Source: Saccoglossus kowalevskii
Taxonomy: Eukaryota; Hemichordata; Enteropneusta; Harrimaniidae
Direction: 5' to 3'
NCBI RefSeq assembly: GCF_000003605.2
Contig: NW_003111029.1
Location: 1-38,323, forward strand
DNA: 38,323 bases
In this document: positions 19,149 through 29,865 of the stretch, piece by piece
Layout of the letters: each line of letters opens with the position of its first letter
Numbering within the stretch: position 1 is the stretch's first letter
Notes under the pieces: model-generated
What the model saw: only the letters and a program-made list of their open reading frames with translations
What the model was told of the DNA's origin: nothing
Databases searched by the model: none
Made by a program: the position numbers and the translations under genes

Positions 19149-19503
19149 ATTATTTTATCAATGATTGAACAATCGAACAATACAGTTTGAATTGCGCGAA
19201 CAGAAACCACTTAACACAAATACGGTATCCCGTATTCTGTCTGATTCAAACGCCTGTATCGAGAGATCGACCATGGCAAACTTCGCAAACACAAACCTGC
19301 GAAAAAGAAATACCATATCCGGTAAATTGTCATGTGAAAACTACCTATCAGGAGTTCGCTTGACTTATCAAAAAGGGTGATTTTAAAGTAAAACGAATGC
19401 ACATTCACCCGAGGATAAAAAAGGTACAACCGTTTATAAACCATAAATTCTTGGTTATTTCCAGCAAAAAGTTCAATTTTACGGTAGATTAAAAGTTTCA
19501 TAT
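19149..19503 (+). repeat. Class D spacer (representative)
   Basis: Diagnosed by GCGCGAACAG, GCCTGTATCGAGAGATCG, TTCGCAAAC and TTGTCATGTGAAAACTACC. This is the most distinctive class in the second half. The AATACGG/CCGTATT dyad is kept. No gene is seen. Confidence 0.75.
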
Positions 19504-19609
19504 GCCGAAATAGCTCAGTTGGGAGAGCGTTAGACTGAAGATCTAAAGGTCCCTGGTTCAAACCCCGGCGAACTTCCACGAGTTCGGTGAATTGTCCCGG
19601 GTTTCGGCA
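19504..19609 (+). tRNA. tRNA-Phe(GAA)-like, T-arm insert, copy 44
   Basis: Consensus gene; followed by a class E spacer with CAATGCAAACATTGC. Confidence 0.8.
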
Positions 19610-19962
19610 ATTATTTTATCAATGATTGAACAATCGAACAATACAGTTTGAATTGCGTGTACAGAAACAACTTAACACAAATACGGTATCCCGTATTCTG
19701 TCTGATTCAAACGCTCTCTATAAAGTTCGACCAATGCAAACATTGCAACTGCAAACATGCGTAAAAGAAATACCATATCCGGTGTTATTGTCCTGTGAAA
19801 CGCCCTATTAGAAGTTCGCCTGCCTTATCAAAAAGGGTGATTTTAAAGTAAAACGAATGCACATTCACCCGAGGATAAAAAGGTACAACCGTTTATAAAC
19901 CATAAATTCTTGGTTATTTCCAGCAAAAAGTTCAATTTTACGGTAGATTAAAATTTTCATAT

Positions 19963-20067
19963 GCCGAAATAGCTCAGTTGGGAGAGCGTTAGACTGAAGA
20001 TCTAAAGGTCCTGGTTCAAACCCCGGCGAACTTCCACGAGTTCGGTGAATTGTAGCGGTTTTCGGCA
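19963..20067 (+). tRNA. tRNA-Phe(GAA)-like, T-arm insert, copy 45
   Basis: One C is lost from 48-50. C93A, C94G and G98T turn the 3' T-stem into AGCGGT, breaking pairs 53-94 and 49-98. The leader is AATTTTCAT, as in copy 81. Followed by a class B spacer. Confidence 0.65.
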
Positions 20068-20420
20068 ATTATTTTATCAATGATTGAACAATCGAACAAT
20101 ACAGTTTGAATTGCGTGTACAGAAACAACTTAACACAAATACGGTATCCCGTATTCTGTCTGATTCAAACGCTGTATCCAGAGTTCGACCAAGGCAAACT
20201 TTGCAAAAACACACATGCGTAAAAGAAATACCATATCCGGTGTATTGTCCTGTGAAAACGCCCTGTCAGAAGTTCGCCTGCCTTATCAAAAAGGGTGATT
20301 TTAAAATAAAACGAATGCACATTCACCTGAGGATAAAAAGGTACAACCGTTTATAAACCATAAATTCTTGGTTATTTCCAGCAAAAAGTTCAATTTTACG
20401 GTAGACTAACAGTTTCATAT

Positions 20421-20526
20421 GCCGAAATAGCTCAGTTGGGAGAGCGTAGACTGAAGATCTAAAGGTCCCTTGTTCAAACCCCGGCGAACTTTCCACGAGT
20501 TTGGTGAATTGTCCCGGGTTTCGGCA
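20421..20526 (+). tRNA. tRNA-Phe(GAA)-like, T-arm insert, copy 46
   Basis: One T is lost from the anticodon stem (GCGTAGAC). G52T, an extra T in the insert and C82T are also present. Folding of the anticodon arm is compromised. Followed by T7 and a class A spacer. Confidence 0.65.
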
Positions 20527-20879
20527 ATTTTTTTATGAATGATTGAACAATCGAACAATACAGTTTGAATTGCGTGGACAGAAACCACTTAACACAAATA
20601 CGGTATGCCGTATTCTGTCTGATTCAAACGCAGTATCCAGAGTTCGACCATGGCAAACTTTGCAAACACAAACCTGCGAAAAAGAAATACCATATCCGGT
20701 GTATTGTCCTGTGAAACGCCCTATCAGTAGTTCACCTGCCTTATCAAAAAGGGTGATTTTAAAGTAAAACGAATGCACATTCACCCGAGGATAAAAAAGG
20801 TACAACCGTTTATAAACCATAAATTCTTGGTTATTTCCAGCAAAAAGTTCAATTTTACGGTAGATTAAAAGTTTCATAT

Positions 20880-20985
20880 GCCGAAATAGCTCAGTTGGGA
20901 GAGCGTTAGACTGAAGATCTAAAGGTCCCTGGTTCAAACCCCGGCGAACTTCCACGAGTTCGGTGAATTGTCGCGGGTTTCGGCA
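20880..20985 (+). tRNA. tRNA-Phe(GAA)-like, T-arm insert, copy 47
   Basis: C94G breaks T-stem pair 53-94. Followed by a class B spacer with the private word ACACAATTACGG, repeated after copy 50. Confidence 0.74.
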
Positions 20986-21338
20986 ATTATTTTATCAATG
21001 ATTGAACAATCGAACAATACAGTTTGAATTGCGTGTACAGAAACAACTTAACACAATTACGGTATCCCGTATTCTGTCTGATTCAAACGCTGTATCCAGA
21101 GTTCGACCAAGGCAAACTTTGCAAAAACACACATGCGTAAAAGAAATACCATATCCGGTGTATTGTCCTGTGAAAACGCCCTGTCAGAAGTTCGCCTGCC
21201 TTATCAAAAAGGGTGATTTTAAAATAAAACGAATGCACATTCACCTGAGGATAAAAAGGTACAACCGTTTATAGACCGTAAATTCTTGGTTATTTCCAGC
21301 AAAAAGTTCAACTTTACAGTAGATTAAATGTTTCATAT

Positions 21339-21444
21339 GCCGAAATAGCTCAGTTGGGAGAGCGTTAGACTGAAGATCTAAAGGTCCCTGGTTCAAACCC
21401 CGGTGAACTTCCACGAGTTCGGTGAATTGTCCCGGGTTTCGGCA
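21339..21444 (+). tRNA. tRNA-Phe(GAA)-like, T-arm insert, copy 48
   Basis: C66T only; the leader has TTTACAGTAGATT, shared with copies 51 and 64. Class A spacer. Confidence 0.8.
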
Positions 21445-21796
21445 ATTATTTTATCAATGATTGAACAATCGAACAATACAGTTTGAATTGCGTGGACAGA
21501 AACCACTTAACACAAATACGGTATGCCGTATTCTGTCTGATTCAAACGCAGTATCCAGAGTTCGACCATGGCAAACTTTGCAAACACAAACCTGCGAAAA
21601 AGAAATACCATATCCGGTGTATTGTCCTGTGAAACGCCCTATCAGAAGTTCGCCTGCCTTATCAAAAAGGGTGATTTTAAAGTAAAACGAATGCACATTC
21701 ACCCGAGGATTAAAAGGTACAACCATTTATAAACCATAAATTCTTGGTTATTTCCAGCAAAAATTTCAATTTTACGGTAGATTAAAAGTTTCATAT

Positions 21797-21902
21797 GCCG
21801 AAATAGCTCAGTTGGGAGAGCGTTAGACTGAAGATCTAAAGGTCCCTGGTTCAAACCCCGGCGAACTTCCACGAGTTCGGTGAATTGTTCCGGGTTTCGG
21901 CA
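21797..21902 (+). tRNA. tRNA-Phe(GAA)-like, T-arm insert, copy 49
   Basis: C93T only. Class D spacer with single-base losses near its end (CAGAGTTCG, GTAAACGATGC). Confidence 0.79.
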
Positions 21903-22254
21903 ATTATTTTATCAATGATTGAACAATCGAACAATACAGTTTGAATTGCGCGAACAGAAACCACTTAACACAAATACGGTATCCCGTATTCTGTCTGATT
22001 CAAACGCCTGTATCGAGAGATCGACCATGGCAAACTTCGCAAACACAAACCTGCGAAAAAGAAATACCATATCCGGTGAATTGTCATGTGAAAACTACCT
22101 ATCAGAGTTCGCTTGACTTATCAAAAAGGGTGATTTTAAAGTAAACGATGCACATTCACCCGAGGATAAAAAAGGTACAACCGTTTATAAACCATAAATT
22201 CTTGGTTATTTCCAGCAAAAAGTTCAATTTTACGGTAGATTAAAAGTTTCATAT

Positions 22255-22360
22255 GCCGAAATAGCTCAGTTGGGAGAGCGTTAGACTGAAGATCTAAAGG
22301 TCCCTGGTTCAAACCCCGGCGAACTTCCACGAGTTCGGTGAATTGTCGCGGGTTTCGGCA
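22255..22360 (+). tRNA. tRNA-Phe(GAA)-like, T-arm insert, copy 50
   Basis: C94G, matching copy 47 at 1375 bp upstream. Class B spacer with ACACAATTACGG. Confidence 0.74.
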
Positions 22361-22713
22361 ATTATTTTATCAATGATTGAACAATCGAACAATACAGTTT
22401 GAATTGCGTGTACAGAAACAACTTAACACAATTACGGTATCCCGTATTCTGTCTGATTCAAACGCTGTATCCAGAGTTCGACCAAGGCAAACTTTGCAAA
22501 AACACACATGCGTAAAAGAAATACCATATCCGGTGTATTGTCCTGTGAAAACGCCCTGTCAGAAGTTCGCCTGCCTTATCAAAAAGGGTGATTTTAAAAT
22601 AAAACGAATGCACATTCACCTGAGGATAAAAAGGTACAACCGTTTATAGACCGTAAATTCTTGGTTATTTCCAGCAAAAAGTTCAACTTTACAGTAGATT
22701 AAATGTTTCATAT

Positions 22714-22819
22714 GCCGAAATAGCTCAGTTGGGAGAGCGTTAGACTGAAGATCTAAAGGTCCCTGGTTCAAACCCCGGTGAACTTCCACGAGTTCGGTGA
22801 ATTGTCCCGGGTTTCGGCA
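22714..22819 (+). tRNA. tRNA-Phe(GAA)-like, T-arm insert, copy 51
   Basis: C66T only, with TTTACAGTAGATT upstream as in copy 48. Class A spacer. Confidence 0.8.
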
Positions 22820-23171
22820 ATTATTTTATCAATGATTGAACAATCGAACAATACAGTTTGAATTGCGTGGACAGAAACCACTTAACACAAATACGGTATG
22901 CCGTATTCTGTCTGATTCAAACGCAGTATCCAGAGTTCGACCATGGCAAACTTTGCAAACACAAACCTGCGAAAAAGAAATACCATATCCGGTGTATTGT
23001 CCTGTGAAACGCCCTATCAGAAGTTCGCCTGCCTTATCAAAAAGGGTGATTTTAAAGTAAAACGAATGCACATTCACCTGAGGATAAAAAGGTACAACCG
23101 TTTATAGACCATAAATTCTTGATTATTTCCAGCCAAAAGTTCAATTTTACGGTAGATTAAAAGTTTCATAT

Positions 23172-23277
23172 GCCGAAATAGCTCAGTTGGGAGAGCGTTA
23201 GACTGAAGATCTAAAGGTCCCTTGTTCAAACCCCGGCGAACTTCCACGAGTTCGGTGAATTGTAGCGGTTTTCGGCA
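23172..23277 (+). tRNA. tRNA-Phe(GAA)-like, T-arm insert, copy 52
   Basis: G52T plus C93A, C94G and G98T, the 3' T-stem form of copy 45. The T stem cannot pair well. The spacer is a B-to-A hybrid. Confidence 0.65.
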
Positions 23278-23629
23278 ATTATTTTATCAATGATTGAACA
23301 ATCGAACAATACAGTTTGAATTGCGTGTACAGAAACAACTTAACACAAATACGGTATGCCGTATTCTGTCTGATTCAAACGCAGTATCCAGAGTTCGACC
23401 ATGGCAAACTTTGCAAACACAAACCTGCGAAAAAGAAATACCATATCCGGTGTATTGTCCTGTGAAACGCCCTATCAGAAGTTCACCTGCCTTATCAAAA
23501 AGGGTGATTTTAAAGTGAAACGAATGCACATTCACCCGAGGATAAAAAGGTACAACCGTTTATAAACCATAAATTCTTTGTTATTTCCAGCAAAAAGTTC
23601 AATTTTACGGTAGATTAAAAGTTTCATAT

Positions 23630-23735
23630 GCCGAAATAGCTCAGTTGGGAGAGCGTTAGACTGAAGATCTAAAGGTCCCTGGTTCAAACCCCGGCGAACT
23701 TCGACGAGTTCGGTGAATTGTCCCGGGTTTCGGCA
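23630..23735 (+). tRNA. tRNA-Phe(GAA)-like, T-arm insert, copy 53
   Basis: C74G in the insert loop. Class B spacer with ACAATTTGAATTG and CTTTGTAAAAAC, both repeated after copy 70. Confidence 0.79.
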
Positions 23736-23739
23736 ATTA

Positions 23740-24125
23740 TTTTATCAAGGATTGAACAATCGAACAATACAATTTGAATTGCGTGTACAGAAACAACTTA
23801 ACACAAATACGGTATCCCGTATTCTGTCTGATTCAAAAGCTGTATCCAGAGTTCGACCAAGGCAAACTTTGTAAAAACACACATGCGTAAAAGAAATACC
23901 ATATCCGGTGTATTGTCCTGTGAAAACGCCCTGTCAGAAGTTCGCCTGCCTTATCAAAAAGGGTGATTTTAAAATAAAACGAATGCACATTCACCTGAGG
24001 ATAAAAAGGTACAACCGTTTATAGACCATAAATTCTTGGTTATTTCCAGCAAAAAGTTCAAGTTTACGGTAGATTAAATGTTTCATATGCCGAAATAGCT
24101 CAGTTGGGAGAGCGTTAAACTGAAG
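23740..24125 (+). repeat. Duplicated block with ACAATTTGAATTG, left copy
   Basis: ACAATTTGAATTG, CTTTGTAAAAAC and the G30A start of copy 54 recur 7708 bp downstream, before copy 71. Confidence 0.72.
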
Positions 24126-24194
24126 ATTTAAAGGTCCCTGGTTCAAACCCCGGCGAACTTCCACGAGTTCGGTGAATTGTCCCGGGTTTCGGCA
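24089..24194 (+). tRNA. tRNA-Phe(GAA)-like, T-arm insert, copy 54
   Basis: G30A together with C40T: the anticodon stem reads TTAAA/TTTAA and is fully paired, a compensated change. The terminator context is TTTTGTC. The class B spacer ends with several single-base losses (ATCAAAAGGG, GTACACCG, TTACGTAG). Confidence 0.78.
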
Positions 24195-24543
24195 ATTATT
24201 TTGTCAATGATTGAACAATCGAACAATACAGTTTGAATTGCGTGTACAGAAACAACTTAACACAAATACGGTATCCCGTATTCTGTCTGATTCAAACGCT
24301 GTATCCAGAGTTCGACCAAGGCAAACTTTGCAAAAACACACATGCGTAAAAGAAATACCATATCCGGTGTATTGTCCTGTGAAAACGCCCTGTCAGAAGT
24401 TCGCCTGCCTTATCAAAAGGGTGATTTTAAAATAAAACGAATGCACATTCACCTGAGGATAAAAGGTACACCGTTTATAGACCATAAATTCTTGGTTATT
24501 TCCAGCAAAAAGTTCAACTTTACGTAGATTAAATGTTTCATAT

Positions 24544-24660
24544 GCCGAAATAGCTCAGTTGGGAGAGCGTTAGACTGAAAATCTAAAGGTCCCTGGTGAA
24601 GGTCCCTGGTGAACCCCGGCGAACTTCCACGAGTTCGGTGAATTGTCCAGGGTTTCGGCA
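24544..24660 (+). pseudogene. tRNA-Phe-like with expanded T arm, copy 55
   Basis: Third occurrence of the 117-nt form with repeated GGTCCCTGGTGA, G37A and C95A. The B-box core is absent. Class A spacer with GGGTGTTTTTAAAG. Confidence 0.8.
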
Positions 24661-25012
24661 ATTATTTTATCAATGATTGAACAATCGAACAATACAGTTT
24701 GAATTGCGTGGACAGAAACCACTTAACACAAATACGGTATGCCGTATTCTGTCTGATTCAAACGCAGTATCCAGAGTTCGACCATGGCAAACTTTGCAAA
24801 CACAAACCTGCGAAAAAGAAATACCATATCCGGTGTATTGTCCTGTGAAACGCCCTATCAGAAGTTCACCTGCCTTATCAAAAAGGGTGTTTTTAAAGTA
24901 AAACGAATGCACATTCACCTGAGGATAAAAAGGTACAACCGTTTATAGACCATAAATTCTTGGTTATTTCCAGCAAAAAGTTCAACTTTACGGTAGATTA
25001 AACGTTTCATAT

Positions 25013-25118
25013 GCCGAAATAGCTCAGTTGGGAGAGCGTTAGACTGAAGATCTAAAGGTCCCTGGTTCAAACCCCGGCGAACTTCCACGAGTTTGGTGAA
25101 TTGTCCCGGGTTTCGGCA
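25013..25118 (+). tRNA. tRNA-Phe(GAA)-like, T-arm insert, copy 56
   Basis: C82T only. The class A spacer opens with GCATGGACAG and ends in an indel-rich stretch leading into the deleted copy 57. Confidence 0.79.
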
Positions 25119-25453
25119 ATTATTTTATCAATGATTGAACAATCGAACAATACAGTTTGAATTGCATGGACAGAAACCACTTAACACAAATACGGTATGC
25201 CGTATTCTGTCTGATTCAAACGCAGTATCCAGAGTTCGACCATGGCAAACTTTGCAAACACAATCATGCGAAAAAGAAATACCATATCCGGTGTATTGTC
25301 CTGTGAAACGCCCTATCAGAAGTTCACCTGCCTTATCAAAAAGGGTGATTTAAAGTAAACGAATGCACATTCACCCGAGGATAAAAAGGTACAACCGTTT
25401 ATAAACCATAAATTCTTGGTTATTCCAGCAAAAAGTTCAATTTTACGTAGATT

Positions 25454-25503
25454 AAACCCCGGCGAACTTCCACGAGTTTGGTGAATTGTCCAGGGTTTCG
25501 GCA
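25454..25503 (+). pseudogene. 3' remnant of tRNA-Phe-like gene, copy 57
   Basis: Same junction as copy 13 (GATT joined to AAACCCCGG), with C82T and C95A. Only the last 50 nt remain, without A box or complete B box. Class A spacer opening with GCACGGACAG, as after copy 13. Confidence 0.85.
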
Positions 25504-25855
25504 ATTATTTTATCAATGATTGAACAATCGAACAATACAGTTTGAATTGCACGGACAGAAACCACTTAACACAAATACGGTATGCCGTATTCTGTCTGAT
25601 TCAAACGCAGTATCCAGAGTTCGACCATGGCAAACTTTGCAAACACAAACCTGCGAAAAAGAAATATCATATCCGGTGTATTGTCCTGTGAAACGCCCTA
25701 TCAGAAGTTCACCTGCCTTATCAAAAAGGGTGATTTTAAAGTAAAACGAATGCACATTCACCCGAGGATAAAAAGGTACAACCGTTTATAAACCATAAAT
25801 TCTTGGTTATTTCCAGCAAAAAGTTCAATTTTACGGTAGATTAAAAGTTTCATAT

Positions 25856-25961
25856 GCCGAAATAGCTCAGTTGGGAGAGCGTTAGACTGAAGATCTAAAG
25901 GTCCCTGGTTCAAACCCCGGCGAACTTCCACGAGTTCGGTGAATTGTCCCGGGTTTCGGCA
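25856..25961 (+). tRNA. tRNA-Phe(GAA)-like, T-arm insert, copy 58
   Basis: Consensus gene with T4; class B spacer with AACGCCTTGTCAG. Confidence 0.8.
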
Positions 25962-26314
25962 ATTATTTTATCAATGATTGAACAATCGAACAATACAGTT
26001 TGAATTGCGTGTACAGAAACAACTTAACACAAATACGGTATCCCGTATTCTGTCTGATTCAAACGCTGTATCCAGAGTTCGACCAAGGCAAACTTTGCAA
26101 AAACACACATGCGTAAAAGAAATACCATATCCGGTGTATTGTCCTGTGAAAACGCCTTGTCAGAAGTTCGCCTGCCTTATCAAAAAGGGTGATTTTAAAG
26201 TAAAACGAATGCACATTCACCTGAGGATAAAAAGGTACAACCGTTTATAGACCATAAATTCTTGGTTATTTCCAGCAAAAAGTTCAACTTTACGGTAGAT
26301 TAAATGTTTCATAT

Positions 26315-26422
26315 GCCGAAATAGCTCAGTTGGGAGAGCTGTTAGCCTGAAGATCTATAGGTATCTGGTTCAAACCCCGGCGAACTTCCACGAGTTTGGT
26401 GAATTGTCCCGGGTTTTGGGCA
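26315..26422 (+). tRNA. Diverged tRNA-Phe(GAA)-like, copy 59
   Basis: An extra T lies after the D stem. A31C and A43T damage the anticodon stem. C48A and C49T lie at the T stem, and the 3' acceptor reads TTTTGGGC with one extra base. Probably inactive although the anticodon is kept. Class C-like spacer. Confidence 0.6.
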
Positions 26423-26775
26423 ATTATTTTATCAATGATTGAACAATCGAACAATACAGTTTGAATTGCGTGTACAGAAACAACTTAACACAAATACGGT
26501 ATCCCGTATTCTGTCTGATTCAAGCGCTGTATCTAGAGGTGGACCATTGCAAACTTTGCAACTGCAAACCTGCGTAAAAGAAATATCATATCCGGTGTAT
26601 TGTCCTGTGAAAACGCCCTGTCAGAAGTTCCACTGCCTTATCAAAAAGGGTCATTTTAAAGTAAAACGAATGCACATTCACCTGAGGATAAAAAGGTACA
26701 ACCGTTTATAGACCATAAATTATTGGTTATTTCCAGCAAAAAGTTCAACTTTACGGTAGATTAACTGTTTCATAT

Positions 26776-26881
26776 GCCGAAATAGCTCAGTTGGGAGAGC
26801 GTTAGACTGAAGATATAAAGTTCCTTGGTTCAAACCACGGCGAACTTCCACGAGTTCGGTGAATTTTCCCGGGTTTCGGCA
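26776..26881 (+). tRNA. Diverged tRNA-Phe(GAA)-like, copy 60
   Basis: C40A breaks the anticodon stem. G46T, C50T, C62A and G91T are also present. Copies 59 to 61 form the most diverged run in the array. The spacer starts class A and becomes class D. Confidence 0.65.
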
Positions 26882-27235
26882 ATTATTTTATCAATGATTG
26901 AACAATCGAACAATACAGTTTGAATTGCGTGGACAGAAACCACTTAACACAAATACGGTTTCCCGTATTCTGTCTGATTCAAACGCCTGTATCGAGAGAT
27001 CGACCATGGCAAACTTCGCAAACACAAACCTGCGAAAAAGAAATACCATATCCGGTGAATTGTCATGTGAAAACTACCTATCAGGAGTTCGCTTGACTTA
27101 TCAAAAAGGGTGATTTTAAAGTAAAACGAATGCACATTCACCTGAGGATAAAAAGGTATAACCGTTTATATACCATAAATACTTGGTTATTTACAGCAAC
27201 AAGTTCAATTTTACGGTAGATTAAATGTTTCTTAT

Positions 27236-27341
27236 GCCGAAATAGCTCAGGTGGGAGATCGTTAGACTGAAGATCTAAAGGTCCCTGGTTCAAACCCCGG
27301 CGAACTTCCACGAGTTCGGTGAATTGTCCCGGGTTTCGGCA
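27236..27341 (+). tRNA. Diverged tRNA-Phe(GAA)-like, copy 61
   Basis: T16G alters the D loop and A box; G24T breaks a D-stem pair. The T arm is consensus. The spacer has private changes (AACTAAACGC, GGTTTCCCGTTTTC) that weaken the central dyad. Confidence 0.66.
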
Positions 27342-27693
27342 ATTATTTTATCAATGATTAAACAATCGAACAATACAGTTTGAATTGCGTGTACAGAAAC
27401 AACTAAACGCAAATACGGTTTCCCGTTTTCTGTTGAATCAAACGCTGTATCTAGAGTTCAACCATGGCAAACTTTGCAAACACAAACCTGCGAAAAAGAA
27501 ATACCATATCCGGTGTATTGTCCTGTGAAAACGCCTTGTTAGAAGTTCGCCTGCCTTATCAAAAAGGGTGATTTTAAAGTAAAACGAATGCACATTCACC
27601 TGAGGATAAAAAGGTACAACCGTTTATAGACCATAAATTCTTGGTTATTTGCAGCAAAAAGTTCAACTTTACGGTAGATTAAATGTTTCATAT

Positions 27694-27799
27694 GCCGAAA
27701 TAGCTCAGTTGGGAGAGCGTTAGACTGAAGATCTAAAGGTCCCTGGTTCAAACCCTGGCGAACTTCCACGAGTTTGGTGAATTGTCCCGGGTTTCGGCA
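27694..27799 (+). tRNA. tRNA-Phe(GAA)-like, T-arm insert, copy 62
   Basis: C63T and C82T in the insert; core consensus. Followed by T7 and a class A spacer with CAGTAGTTC. Confidence 0.78.
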
Positions 27800-28152
27800 A
27801 TTTTTTTATGAATGATTGAACAATCGAACAATACAGTTTGAATTGCGTGGACAGAAACCACTTAACACAAATACGGTATGCCGTATTCTGTCTGATTCAA
27901 ACGCAGTATCCAGAGTTCGACCATGGCAAACTTTGCAAACACAAACCTGCGAAAAAGAAATACCATATCCGGTGTATTGTCCTGTGAAACGCCCTATCAG
28001 TAGTTCACCTGCCTTATCAAAAATGGTGATTTTAAAGTAAAACGAATGCACATTCACCCGAGGATAAAAAAGGTACAACCGTTTATAAACCATAAATTCT
28101 TGGTTATTTCCAGCAAAAAGTTCAATTTTACGGTAGATTAAAAGTTTCATAT

Positions 28153-28258
28153 GCCGAAATAGCTCAGTTGGGAGAGCGTTAGACTGAAGATCTAAAGGTC
28201 CCTGGTTCAAACCCCGGCGAACTTCCACGAGTTCGGTGAATTGTCCCGGGTTTCGGCA
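28153..28258 (+). tRNA. tRNA-Phe(GAA)-like, T-arm insert, copy 63
   Basis: Consensus gene; class B spacer with ATACGTTATCCCG. Confidence 0.8.
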
Positions 28259-28611
28259 ATTATTTTATCAATGATTGAACAATCGAACAATACAGTTTGA
28301 ATTGCGTGTACAGAAACAACTTAACACAAATACGTTATCCCGTATTCTGTCTGATTCAAATGCTGTATCCAGAGTTCGACCAAGGCAAACTTTGCAAAAA
28401 CACACATGCGTAAAAGAAATACCATATCCGGTGTATTGTCCTGTGAAAACGCCCTGTCAGAAGTTCGCCTGCCTTATCAAAAAGGGTGATTTTAAAATAA
28501 AACGAATGCACATTCACCTGAGGATAAAAAGGTACAACCGTTTATAGACCGTAAATTCTTGGTTATTTCCAGCAAAAAGTTCAACTTTACAGTAGATTAA
28601 TTGTTTCATAT

Positions 28612-28717
28612 GCCGAAATAGCTCAGTTGGGAGAGCGTTAGACTGAAGATCTAAAGGTCCCTGGTTCAAACCCCGGTGAACTTCCACGAGTTCGGTGAAT
28701 TGTCCCGGGTTTCGGCA
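28612..28717 (+). tRNA. tRNA-Phe(GAA)-like, T-arm insert, copy 64
   Basis: C66T only; upstream TTTACAGTAGATT as in copies 48 and 51. Class A spacer. Confidence 0.8.
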
Positions 28718-29069
28718 ATTATTTTATCAATGATTGAACAATCGAACAATACAGTTTGAATTGCGTGGACAGAAACCACTTAACACAAATACGGTATGCC
28801 GTATTCTGTCTGATTCAAACGCAGTATCCAGAGTTCGACCATGGCAAACTTTGCAAACACAAACCTGCGAAAAAGAAATACCATATCCGGTGTATTGTCC
28901 TGTGAAACGCCCTATCAGAAGTTCACCTGCCTTATCAAAAAGGGTGATTTTAAAGTAAAACGAATGCACATTCACCTGAGGATAAAAAGGTACAACCGTT
29001 TATAGACCATAAATTCTTGGTTATTTCCAGCAAAAAGTTCAACTTTACGGTAGATTAAATGTTTCATAT

Positions 29070-29175
29070 GCCGAAATAGCTCAGTTGGGAGAGCGTTAGA
29101 CTGAAGATCTAAAGGTCCCTGGTTCAAACCCCGGTGAACTTCCACGAGTTCGGTGAATTGTCCCGGGTTTCGGCA
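29070..29175 (+). tRNA. tRNA-Phe(GAA)-like, T-arm insert, copy 65
   Basis: C66T only; A* spacer. Confidence 0.8.
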
Positions 29176-29527
29176 ATTATTTTATCAATGATTGAACAAT
29201 CGAACAATACAGTTTGAATTGCGTGGACAGAAACCACTTAACACAAATACGGTATGCCGTATTCTGTCTGATTCAAACGCAGTATCCAGAGTTCGACCAT
29301 GGCAAACTTTGCAAATACAAACCTGCGAAAAAGAAATACCATATCCGGTGTATTGTCCTGTGAAACGCCCTGTCAGAAGTTCACCTGCCTTATCAAAAAG
29401 GGTGATTTTAAAGTAAAACGAATGCACATTCACCCGAGGATAAAAAGGTACAAACGTTTATAAACCATAAATTCTTGGTTATTTCCAGCAAATAGTTCAA
29501 TTTTACGGTAGATTAAAAGTTTCATAT

Positions 29528-29633
29528 GCCGAAATAGCTCAGTTGGGAGAGCGTTAGACTGAAGATCTAAAGGTCCCTGGTTCAAACCCCGGCGAACTTC
29601 CTCGAGTTCGGTGAATTGTCCCGGGTTTCGGCA
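29528..29633 (+). tRNA. tRNA-Phe(GAA)-like, T-arm insert, copy 66
   Basis: A75T with GCAAATAG upstream. The class A spacer has one lost T (CAGAGTCGACC) and ends with the ATTCTCCCGAGG tail also seen before copy 4. Confidence 0.8.
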
Positions 29634-29865
29634 ATTATTTTATCAATGATTGAACAATCGAACAATACAGTTTGAATTGCCTGGACAGAAACCACTTAAC
29701 ACAAATACGGTATGCCGTATTCTGTCTGATTCAAACGCAGTATCCAGAGTCGACCATGGCAAACTTTGCAAACACAAACCTGCGAAAAAGAAATACCATA
29801 TCCGGTGTATTGTCCTGTGAAACGCCCTATCAGAAGTTTCACCTGCTTTATCAAAAAGGGTGATT

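Larger units (their letters stand above)
18240..19603 (+). repeat. Three-unit duplicated block, left copy
   Basis: The A, B, D spacer order with T7, CAGTAGTTC, ATACGTTATCCCG, CATGTGTAA and GGTAAATTGTC recurs in the same order 16,423-16,424 bp downstream. Only a few scattered differences were seen by eye. Confidence 0.8.
20880..21690 (+). repeat. Duplicated block, 1375-bp period, first copy
   Basis: C94G, ACACAATTACGG, GACCGTAAATTC and TTTACAGTAGATT recur in order in the block starting at 22255. Confidence 0.75.
22255..23065 (+). repeat. Duplicated block, 1375-bp period, second copy
   Basis: Second member of the pair starting at 20880. The match ends at the spacer tail, where one copy has CACCCGAGG and the other CACCTGAGG. 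Confidence 0.75.
25454..26217 (+). repeat. Distant duplicated block with 69-bp deletion, right copy
   Basis: Counterpart of 5367-6130, containing copies 57 and 58. The match ends at the spacer tail (CACCCGAGA against CACCTGAGG). Confidence 0.78.
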
